DNA from: Solirubrobacteraceae bacterium
GTDB lineage: Bacteria > Actinomycetota > Thermoleophilia > Solirubrobacterales > Solirubrobacteraceae
Reading direction: 5' to 3'
DNA length: 16,270 nt
NCBI GenBank assembly: GCA_025935735.1
Contig: JAICUS010000060.1
Span: 1-16,270 of the forward strand
In this document: positions 8,252 to 14,684 of the stretch, in pieces
How positions within the stretch are numbered: the first letter of the stretch is position 1
Layout of the letters: every line of letters begins with the position of its first letter
Program-made: the position numbers and the translations under genes
The notes under the pieces: generated by a model
What the model was told of the DNA's origin: nothing
What the model saw: only the letters and a program-made list of their open reading frames with translations
Databases searched by the model: none

Positions 8252-9004
8252 TCAGCTCCCCACCACGTCGTCCATCGCCGCCGCCAACGCCGCGCGCACC
8301 CCGCCGCGCTCCAGCGCCGCCAGCCCGCGGGAGGTCGTCCCGCCGGGCGAGGTGACGGCCCGGCGCAGCCCGAGCGTATCGCCGCCCCGATGGGCGAGCA
8401 GGGCGGCCGAGCCGGCCATGGTCTCCGTGACGAGCGTGGTGGCCATCGCGGCGGGCATGCCTCGACGTATAGCGGCGTCCACCCAGGCTTCGACCGCGAG
8501 CGCCCAATACCCGGGCCCGACGCCCGAGCAGGCGCCGGCGACGGTCATCAGCCGCTCCGGCACCTCGACGACCGTCCCCAGGCGGGCGAAGTGCGCCTTG
8601 ACCCGCTCCGCCACCGCGGTGTCCACCGGCGCGTCCGGCTCCGCGAACGCCAGCACGCCGCGGCCGATCTCGACGGGCAGGTTCGGCTCCACTCGCAGCA
8701 CGGTCGTCCCGGGATAGGCGGCGCGCACGTCGGCCTGGGGCGTGCGGGCGAGCAGGGAGACGACGGCCTTCGCCGCGCCCTCCAGCTCGTAGGCCACGTC
8801 GGTGAGCTGCGCGGGCTTGTGGGCGAGGATGACCACTTCCACGCGCTCGGCCAGCTCGCGGTTCGAGCCCACCGCCTCGCCGCCCAGCTCGGCCGCCAGC
8901 GCCGCGGCCCGGCCCGAGCCGTGGTCGGTGCACAGCACGGGGTCGCCCCAGCCGCGCGCCAGGGCCGACGCCATGTTGCCCGATCCGATGAAGCCGACCT
9001 GCAT
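8252..9004 (-). CDS. proC: Pyrroline-5-carboxylate reductase
   Basis: Last step of proline synthesis: NAD(P)H-dependent reduction of pyrroline-5-carboxylate. The Rossmann motif GFIGSGNMASALARGW is at residues 4-19, AHKPAQL (61-67) stands for the usual VKPQ region, RVEPNLPVEIGRG (104-116) for the RxMPNTP loop, and ACSGVGPGYWALAVEAW (158-174) begins the dimer domain. The C-terminal signature is TSPGGTTSRGLAALERGG (218-235). Length 250 is slightly below the usual ~270. ATG at 9004, 13 bp after the sepF stop; no strong ribosome-binding site is seen. It lies between sepF and yggT. Gammaproteobacteria have yggS-proC-yggT, so the grouping with yggS is an old one. Confidence 0.95.
   Translation of the reverse strand: MQVGFIGSGNMASALARGWGDPVLCTDHGSGRAAALAAELGGEAVGSNRELAERVEVVILAHKPAQLTDVAYELEGAAKAVVSLLARTPQADVRAAYPGTTVLRVEPNLPVEIGRGVLAFAEPDAPVDTAVAERVKAHFARLGTVVEVPERLMTVAGACSGVGPGYWALAVEAWVDAAIRRGMPAAMATTLVTETMAGSAALLAHRGGDTLGLRRAVTSPGGTTSRGLAALERGGVRAALAAAMDDVVGS
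8256..8261 (-). promoter_or_regulatory. Ribosome-binding site deciding the yggT start
   Basis: GGGGAG on the minus strand, inside the last codons of proC, lies nine bases before TTG (8246). It would be too close to the alternative CTG at 8255, so it favours TTG. Confidence 0.6.
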
Positions 9005-9017
9005 GGGGCCGGTGAGT

Positions 9018-9566
9018 CTACGACTGGTTGAAGAAGCCCTTCTCGATCAGCCGCGCGCGCTCCTCGGCGGAGACCTCGACGTTGCGCGGCGTGAGCAGGA
9101 AGACCTTGTCGGCGATGCGCTGCATGCCTCCGTCCAGCGCGTAGGTCAGGCCGGAGGCGAAGTCGATGAGGCGCTTGGACAGGTCGGCCTCTGAGCCCTG
9201 CAAGTTGATGATCACCGGGATCTGGTCCTTGAACTTGTCCGCCACGTCCTGGGCGTCGTTGAAGGACTTGGGGATCACGAGGTGCACGCGGACCTCCCCG
9301 CGGCCGTTCGCCCGCGTGCCGCCGACGGGGCGCAGCTGGGTGGTGCGCCGCTCCGAGGGCGACTCGTCGGCGAAGATGTCGTCGATCTCGTCACGGCGCC
9401 GGCGCGACGACAGCCGGCGGACGTTCGGGCGCTCCTGATAGCGGGTCTCCAGCTCGCGCTCGGCCGCGGGCTCGCGGACGTCGACCTCGTCGTCGTCGTA
9501 GTACTCGCGGTCCTCGGCGAGGCCGAAGTAGACGCCTACCTTGCGCAGCGTGTCGCTCAGGGCCAT
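9018..9566 (-). CDS. sepF: Cell-division protein SepF
   Basis: Membrane-tethering partner of FtsZ that polymerises at the division ring. Residues 1-16 (MALSDTLRKVGVYFGL) can form the amphipathic membrane-binding helix. Residues 17-85 are a charged disordered linker (DREYYDDDEVDV, RRLSSRRRRDEIDD). Residues about 90-175 are the SepF core: EVRVHLVIPKSFNDAQDVAD, PVIINLQG, DLSKRLIDFASGLTYAL, DGGMQRIADKVFLLTP. Length 182 is typical of actinobacterial SepF. The ATG at 9566 gives the conserved N-terminal helix. ftsZ itself is not in the window; yggS is 51 bp upstream and proC 13 bp downstream. Confidence 0.96.
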   Translation of the reverse strand: MALSDTLRKVGVYFGLAEDREYYDDDEVDVREPAAERELETRYQERPNVRRLSSRRRRDEIDDIFADESPSERRTTQLRPVGGTRANGRGEVRVHLVIPKSFNDAQDVADKFKDQIPVIINLQGSEADLSKRLIDFASGLTYALDGGMQRIADKVFLLTPRNVEVSAEERARLIEKGFFNQS

Positions 9567-9617
9567 GGCTGGGTTCCAGGTTCGGTCCGCGGGGCGGATT
9601 CCCTGCTCTCGGGCATT

Positions 9618-10256
9618 TTAGGCGTAGAGGCTCGTGCCGATCCGCACGATCGTCGCTCCCTCGGCCGCCGCGACCGCGTAGTCCTGCGAGCTGCCCATCG
9701 AGAGCTCGGTCAGGCCGTGCGCGGCGGCGAGCTCGGCCAGCCGGGCGAAGTGCGGCCGGCTGTCCTCGGGATCCTCGGTGAACGGCGGCATGGTCATCAG
9801 GCCGGCGACCGTCACCGGCGCGATCTCGAGATAGTGCGCCAGCTCGCCGGGCGCGATCCCGGCCTTCCCCTCCTCGCCGGCCACGTTGACCTCGATGAGG
9901 ATGCGCGTGTCCGGCGTGCCGTGGCGCTCGAGCTGGCGCATGGCGGACTCCGAGGCGACCGAGTGGATCAGCTCCACGTGCGGGACGATCTGCTTGACCT
10001 TGCGCGACTGCAGGGCGCCGATGAAGTGCCAGCGGAAGTCCGGGAACCGCGTCGCCTTCTCCTCCAGGTCCTGGGCGCGGTTCTCGCCGAGGAGGGTGAG
10101 GCCGGCCTCCCGCAGCGTCCCGATCTCGTCGACGGGGACGTACTTGACCGCGGCGAGGATGGCCACCTCGGCCGGGTCGCGCCCGGCGGCGGCGATCGCG
10201 TCGCGCGCCTTTTCCAGGTTCTCGCGCACGCGGGCGGCGTCGAGGCCGGTGATCAG
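9618..10256 (-). CDS. yggS: YggS/PLPBP family pyridoxal-phosphate homeostasis protein
   Basis: Fold-III PLP-binding protein without known catalysis that buffers pyridoxal phosphate. The PLP lysine is Lys38 in ILAAVKYVP, then LLGENRAQDLEEK, WHFIGALQSRKVKQI, VNVAGEEGKAGI, GLMTMPPF and the C-terminal SMGSSQDYAVAAAEGATIVR plus IGTSLYA. The start is uncertain. No ATG, GTG or TTG lies near the expected N-terminus except GTG at 10229, which would cut into the first helix (RVRENLEKARDAI) and has no ribosome-binding site. CTG at 10256, overlapping the pgeF stop as CTGA, gives 212 residues and the expected N-terminus (ITGLDAARVRENL); it is used here. GGGGG lies 13 bases upstream. Confidence 0.9.
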   Translation of the reverse strand: MITGLDAARVRENLEKARDAIAAAGRDPAEVAILAAVKYVPVDEIGTLREAGLTLLGENRAQDLEEKATRFPDFRWHFIGALQSRKVKQIVPHVELIHSVASESAMRQLERHGTPDTRILIEVNVAGEEGKAGIAPGELAHYLEIAPVTVAGLMTMPPFTEDPEDSRPHFARLAELAAAHGLTELSMGSSQDYAVAAAEGATIVRIGTSLYA

Positions 10257-10984
10257 GCGCGGCACACGACCCCCGCCTGGCGCCCGGTGACGCCGTTGTC
10301 GCGGCGATGGGAGAAGAAGCGCTCGTCGCAGATCGTGCACAGGCCGGTGTCGTGCACCTCGACGCCCTGTGCCTCGAGCTGCCTGCGCGCGACCTTGGCG
10401 AGGTCGAGGTTCCGGCCGGCGCGCGCGTCGTAGTCGGCGAACTGGGCGTGGACCTCCTCGCCCACCTCGTAGCAGCAGCCGCGGGCGCCGGGGCCGATCG
10501 CCGCCTGAATCGGGCCGGCGGCGCCGATGTCGCGCAGCGCGGCCACGCCCTCGGCCACGATCCCGGCGGCCAGCGGCCGCCAGCCGCAGTGCAGCGCGGC
10601 CACGCCGTCCTCGGCGGCGAGCAGGACCGGGAGGCAGTCGGCGGTGAACACGATCGCCGCGGCGTCGTCCAGCGCCGTGGCCTGACCGTCCTCCTCGGCG
10701 TAGGGGCGCTGCTCCGATGGCGGCTCGGTGGCCCGCCGCACCCGCGCGCCATGGACCTGGCGTCCGTAGCAGAAGCGCTCCCACGTCAGGTCGAGCCGGG
10801 CGCCGAGCCGGCGGCGGTTCTCCCGCACGTTCTCGGGCGCGTCGGCGGTCAGCAGCCCGAGGTTGAGCGACTCGAACGGGCCGCCGGACACCCCTCCGCC
10901 GCGGCTCGAGAACACGAGGCGGGCGCCGGGCAGCTCCCCGGCGACCGCGTCGTCTTCCCAGCGGAAGGGCTCCGGCAGCGTCAC
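10253..10984 (-). CDS. pgeF: Peptidoglycan editing factor / YfiH-YlmD family multicopper-oxidase-like protein
   Basis: Member of the DUF152 (YfiH, laccase-domain) family. E. coli PgeF prevents misincorporation of serine in peptidoglycan stem peptides; other members have purine nucleoside and adenosine deaminase activity, so the exact reaction is open. Zn/active-site residues are visible: His78 in QVHGARV, Cys117 in TADCLPVLL, His132 in ALHCGWRPLAAG, followed by AIGPGARGCCYEVGEEV (162-178) and FFSHRRDNGVTGRQAG. The frame is open far upstream within the preceding gene, but GTG at 10984 gives the normal N-terminus (243 residues) and lies 14 bp after the beta-galactosidase stop. Only a G-run directly abutting the GTG is present, with no properly spaced ribosome-binding site. 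It heads the pgeF-yggS-sepF block. Confidence 0.93.
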   Translation of the reverse strand: MTLPEPFRWEDDAVAGELPGARLVFSSRGGGVSGGPFESLNLGLLTADAPENVRENRRRLGARLDLTWERFCYGRQVHGARVRRATEPPSEQRPYAEEDGQATALDDAAAIVFTADCLPVLLAAEDGVAALHCGWRPLAAGIVAEGVAALRDIGAAGPIQAAIGPGARGCCYEVGEEVHAQFADYDARAGRNLDLAKVARRQLEAQGVEVHDTGLCTICDERFFSHRRDNGVTGRQAGVVCRA

Positions 10985-10998
10985 CCCCCGAAGGCTAT

Positions 10999-13900
10999 CT
11001 ACGGACTCGTCGTGCTCAGCGTGAACGTCACCGTCTTGCTGTAGGTCCCGGTGCGAAGCGGGTCGTTGGCCCCGATCGGCTGCGTGAACGTGATCGTCGA
11101 CGTCGCGTGCGACACCGGCTCCGTCCAGCTGCTCGGCGCGATGTCCACCTGCAGCGGCTGCGGCAGCGTGAACGCGCCGTTGGTGAGATGGCCCGGGTCG
11201 GACACGCTGAGCGTGGCGTCGCCGGCCGTCGAGACGACGTCCGCGGTGGTCTGCGCGGTGTAGGTGCGCTCCACGCCCGGCGTGAACGGGCCGAAGCTCG
11301 CGGGCGCGCCCAGTGTGAGGGCGAGCGTGGCCGGGACCGTGCCGCCGACCGTGCCCTGGGCCGTCGCCGGCACCTGGACGAGCTCGGAGGAGGTCGCCAG
11401 CTGCGCCGCGGAGTAGCGGTCGCCGATCGTCACCTTCACCGGGTAGGCGTACGGCGCCGCGTAGGTGTGCGTGCCGCTCACGGTGCCGCCGGCGATCGTG
11501 CCGGCGCTCGTCGTGCCGTCGCCCCAGTCGATCGTGGCGTCCAGCGCCGCCCCCTGCACGTCCGGCGGGATCATGATGCTCGCCACCGCGCCGCTGAACT
11601 GCACGCCCGCCGCCAGGGTGAGCGGGATCGGGGTCAGGTGCGGCGGGTCGAAGGCGGGCGAGTCGACGTCGTGGACGACCAGCCCGGATGCCGCCGTGCC
11701 CAGGTTGACGAGCTTCACCGTGCCCAGGCCGCCGCCGTCGGCGTCCTCGTCGGTGACCGCGATCGCCAGCGTGTTGTGGCCGTGCTCGCGCAGGATGCCC
11801 GTGGGCAGCACGAACGTGTGCTGCGGGCCGACGTCGTTGATGTACTGGCCCATGTTCCAGCCGTTGACGTAGATCGAGGCGCGGTAGGCCTTGGTCGGGT
11901 CGTCGGCGATGTTCAGGCCGAGTGACGCGTCGGTCCCGGCCGGGACGTCGAGGTCGAACGTCGTGCGGTACCAGGCCACGCCCGGGTTCGGGTCGCTGGC
12001 CGGGAGCGTGACCGGCGCCCAGTCGGCGTCCGGGTAGCCCTCGAGGCTCCAGCCGGCGTTCTCGCCGTACAGGCCGCTCTCGTTGACGAAGCCGCGGACG
12101 GTGTCGGTGATGTCCTCGCCGCCCTGGTTGCCCTGGATCTTCCAGGCGATCGGCGCGGTCGAGCCGGTGAACGTCACGGCGGTGAGGCCGCGGGCGTTGC
12201 GGAACGCGTCGTTCGCCCCGCCGTCCTCCTCGTGGCCCATCATGTTCACCAGCACGGCGAGCTTGTGCGTGCCGTCGGTCTGCAGGCCGGCGGGGATGTC
12301 GAACGTGGCCGTCTGGGCCCAGGTGGCCGTCGTGGCCTGGCCCGAGGTGGGGATCGGCGTCTGGCTGGAGCCGAGGTAGCGACCGTCGAGCCACGCCTCC
12401 AGCAGGCCGACCGTGCCGGTCTGGAAGGACAGCTTGACCTGCGTGGCCGAGGCGGCGCCGGAGTAGGTCCCGCGGTACCAGACGTTGCCGTTGTGGAAGC
12501 CATAGTCGTCGGCGAACAGCGCGGGCTGGCCGGCGGGGACCTTCGTGCGGCTGTTGGACGTGGTGTGGTCGGCGGCCGCCCAGGCGCTGTCGTCGAAGCC
12601 CGCGAGCGCCTCGGGCGCCTCGGCGCGGTAGCGCCAACCGGTCAGGTCGGGGAGCGTCACGTCAGGCGCGCCCGCGAGCGGTGCGGCGGCCAGCCGGCTG
12701 CCGGAGGGCGTCGAGCCCGTCGCCACGGGAGCGCCGTTCCAGGTGACGTCCTGGATGCCGCTGCCCCACACCTCGAGGTCGGACGGGTCCTTGGTGTCGC
12801 CGGTGAGGTCGAGCGTGCCGCCGGTCTGCGTCGCGGTCCGCACGAGCTCCGGGCCGCGGACGATCACCGGGCCGGCGGCCGTGTCGAAGCGCCACAGGCT
12901 GCCCACCGCCGTGTCGTCAGCGATCATCAGCAGCAGCGGGTGCGCGCCGCCGATCTTGACCACCGCGAAGCCGCCGATCGGATAGTCGATGCGGAGGTCG
13001 CCCTTGCTCGCGTCCCAGGACGACGTGATGCCGTCGCCCCGCAGGACGGTCACGTCGGGCTGGGCGGCGTAGCGCAGGACGGTCTCGCCGGTCTGCCCGG
13101 GCCGGCCCTGGACCACGAGCGCGTCCGTGCCCTGCAGCGCGGCGTGGGTCATCACGTCGGCGGTCGAGTAGACGAGGTGCTGGGAGTCGAACGACCAGTC
13201 GGCCACGACGGTCTTCATGTCCTGGCCGTTGAGCTCGAGCTGGCCCTGCTGCGGGACCGTGTAGTCGCCGTCGGTCGTGGAGATCGGGAACGTGAACTTC
13301 AGGTCGGAGCTCGACGCGGCGGCGTGCCGGGGCAGGTAGACCTGGGTGTCGCTCTCCGGGCTCGTCAGGTGGTAGACGCGCACGCTCGGGTCCGAGGCCG
13401 TGACGAAGCCGTCCGCGTCGAGCGCGGACAGCGGCCCGACCGACTGGACCATGTAGCCCATCGCCTTCATCGCGTCGACCTTGTCGGTGCGCGGCTGGCG
13501 GGCCTCGTCCCAGGCCGCGCCGTAGTCGTAGGACGTGTAGACGACGGGCGCCGGCAGCCAGCCCCAGTTGGTGCCGCCGAACGTCATGTAGATGTTCTGG
13601 ATCTTGATCCCGTTGGCCAGCGCGGTCAGGTAGTACTCGCGCTCATACGCGCCGTTCTCGCGCGCGGCCAGGCACGGGTAGCCGGCGCCGCCGAACAGCT
13701 TGTCTCCCCACGGGTCGAACCAGCCGCCGCCGAACTCGGCCATCAGGCCGGGCGTGTTGGGCGAGGCGGTCGAGCCCTGGCCGATCGTCGGCGAGTAGAA
13801 GCCCCAGTCGGGCGGCGTCCCGGCCGTCCCGGGGTCGCCGTTGGTGTGGCACGTGCCGCCGGGGTAGCCGTCGAAGCCGTAGAGGTCAGGGGCCGGCTGC

Positions 13901-14592
13901 CCATTCGCGGCCGTCCACGAGCCGGGCGTCCACTTGGCGTTGCGGCCCTTGTCGTTGTGGAAGATCGGGACGGTGATGCCGTCGGCGCGGACCTTGTCGT
14001 AGAGGTGCTGCATGTACGCCGTGTTGGAGCCCGCGTACTCGTTCTCGATCTGGTACAGGATCACCGGGCCGGTGCCGTCGGTCACCTGGTGGCGGGCGAT
14101 GATCGCGTCGATGTGCGAGAGGTACTCGTCCACGTAGGAGAGGTACGTCGCGTTGTTCGAGCGCGCGGCGCCGGCCTTGGAGGTCAGCCAGCCGGGGAAG
14201 CCGCCGGCGTCGACCTCGGCGTTGATGTACGGGCCGGGGCGGGCGATGACGTAGATGCCGACCTGCTGCGCGATGTCGAGGAACTTGTCCATGTCGCGCA
14301 CGCCGGAGAAGTCGTAGACGCCCGGCTTGGGCGAGTGGTAGGCCCAGTCGACGTAGATCGACACGGCGTCATAGCCGTTGGCCTTCATCTTCTCGAGGAT
14401 GTCCCGCCACAGGTCCGGGTTCGGGAGCCGGAACGGATGGAACTCGCCCGACCACACGTAGACGCGCTTGCCGTCCACCTGCAGCGAGTACTTGTCCCAC
14501 GTGACCGTGTGGGTGTCGGCGCGCGCCGGCGCGGCGACCACCGCGAGCGCGAGCGTGAGCATGACGATCAGCGCCGCCAGCCTCTTGAGCAT
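10999..14592 (-). CDS. Secreted GH35 beta-galactosidase with PKD-like and extra C-terminal domains
   Basis: Exported retaining beta-galactosidase, 1197 residues. Residues 1-25 are a Sec signal peptide (MLKRLAALIVMLTLALAVVA, then APARA before DTHT). Residues about 30-385 form the GH35 TIM barrel: YVWSGEFHPFRLP, DWAYHSPKPGVYDF, ARPGPYINAEVDAGGFPGWL, acid/base Glu185 in QIENEYAGS and nucleophile Glu286 in LMAEFGGGWFDPWG. Residues about 390-645 are the beta-rich domains 2-3. Residues about 648-810 and 815-970 are two jelly-roll domains (DDSAW, NVWYRGTY; DADW, VAWYRTTF). Residues about 985-1058 are PKD-like (IDWGDGTT, THTYAAPYAYPVKVTI). Residues 1083-1197 form a Thr/Ala-rich all-beta domain. No sortase motif or anchor helix, so probably released or wall-associated. 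Likely substrates are galactosides in plant or microbial polysaccharide. ATG at 14592 with an excellent ribosome-binding site and its own promoter. Confidence 0.95.
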   Translation of the reverse strand: MLKRLAALIVMLTLALAVVAAPARADTHTVTWDKYSLQVDGKRVYVWSGEFHPFRLPNPDLWRDILEKMKANGYDAVSIYVDWAYHSPKPGVYDFSGVRDMDKFLDIAQQVGIYVIARPGPYINAEVDAGGFPGWLTSKAGAARSNNATYLSYVDEYLSHIDAIIARHQVTDGTGPVILYQIENEYAGSNTAYMQHLYDKVRADGITVPIFHNDKGRNAKWTPGSWTAANGQPAPDLYGFDGYPGGTCHTNGDPGTAGTPPDWGFYSPTIGQGSTASPNTPGLMAEFGGGWFDPWGDKLFGGAGYPCLAARENGAYEREYYLTALANGIKIQNIYMTFGGTNWGWLPAPVVYTSYDYGAAWDEARQPRTDKVDAMKAMGYMVQSVGPLSALDADGFVTASDPSVRVYHLTSPESDTQVYLPRHAAASSSDLKFTFPISTTDGDYTVPQQGQLELNGQDMKTVVADWSFDSQHLVYSTADVMTHAALQGTDALVVQGRPGQTGETVLRYAAQPDVTVLRGDGITSSWDASKGDLRIDYPIGGFAVVKIGGAHPLLLMIADDTAVGSLWRFDTAAGPVIVRGPELVRTATQTGGTLDLTGDTKDPSDLEVWGSGIQDVTWNGAPVATGSTPSGSRLAAAPLAGAPDVTLPDLTGWRYRAEAPEALAGFDDSAWAAADHTTSNSRTKVPAGQPALFADDYGFHNGNVWYRGTYSGAASATQVKLSFQTGTVGLLEAWLDGRYLGSSQTPIPTSGQATTATWAQTATFDIPAGLQTDGTHKLAVLVNMMGHEEDGGANDAFRNARGLTAVTFTGSTAPIAWKIQGNQGGEDITDTVRGFVNESGLYGENAGWSLEGYPDADWAPVTLPASDPNPGVAWYRTTFDLDVPAGTDASLGLNIADDPTKAYRASIYVNGWNMGQYINDVGPQHTFVLPTGILREHGHNTLAIAVTDEDADGGGLGTVKLVNLGTAASGLVVHDVDSPAFDPPHLTPIPLTLAAGVQFSGAVASIMIPPDVQGAALDATIDWGDGTTSAGTIAGGTVSGTHTYAAPYAYPVKVTIGDRYSAAQLATSSELVQVPATAQGTVGGTVPATLALTLGAPASFGPFTPGVERTYTAQTTADVVSTAGDATLSVSDPGHLTNGAFTLPQPLQVDIAPSSWTEPVSHATSTITFTQPIGANDPLRTGTYSKTVTFTLSTTSP

Positions 14593-14597
14593 CCCTG

Positions 14598-14605
14598 TTC
14601 TCCCC
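14598..14605 (-). promoter_or_regulatory. Ribosome-binding site of the GH35 gene
   Basis: GGGGAGAA on the minus strand; its GGAG core ends seven bases before the ATG. It supports the start at 14592. Confidence 0.85.
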
Positions 14606-14630
14606 TGTGCGTTTCCTGGACCCAGCCGGA

Positions 14631-14659
14631 CTTATACGTGCGAAAGGGGCCCTTGTCAA
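14631..14659 (-). promoter_or_regulatory. Housekeeping-type promoter of the GH35 gene
   Basis: On the minus strand: TTGACA (14654-14659), a spacer of exactly 17 bases (14637-14653), then TATAAG (14631-14636). The -35 is a perfect match to the vegetative sigma consensus and the -10 misses one base. Transcription would start near 14624, about 30 bases before the ATG. It is by far the best promoter in the window. Confidence 0.8.
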
Positions 14660-14670
14660 AACGAAAGGGC
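14641..14670. promoter_or_regulatory. Operator-like repeats overlapping the GH35 promoter
   Basis: On the plus strand CGAAAGGG occurs at 14641-14648 and again at 14662-14669, 21 bases (two helical turns) apart. Between them CCCTT gives inverted pairings: AAGGG-G-CCCTT (14644-14654) and GCCCTT-N10-AAGGGC (14649-14670). The repeats straddle the -35 box and half of the spacer, the classic place for a repressor. The regulator is not identifiable; none is adjacent. Confidence 0.55.
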
Positions 14671-14684
14671 GATGAGGGGACGCG

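Noticed and set aside
10985..12637. Upstream in-frame extension of pgeF reaching deep into the GH35 gene
   Set aside because: The extension is an out-of-frame reading of GH35 with Arg/Gly/His-rich nonsense. The PgeF fold begins at the GTG at 10984. The same reasoning removes the upstream extensions of cdsA, pyrH, yggT, yggS and cca.
14649..14670. GCCCTT-N10-AAGGGC as a terminator of the cca transcript
   Set aside because: The 10-base loop contains the -35 box of a near-consensus promoter and no T-run follows. An operator is more likely.
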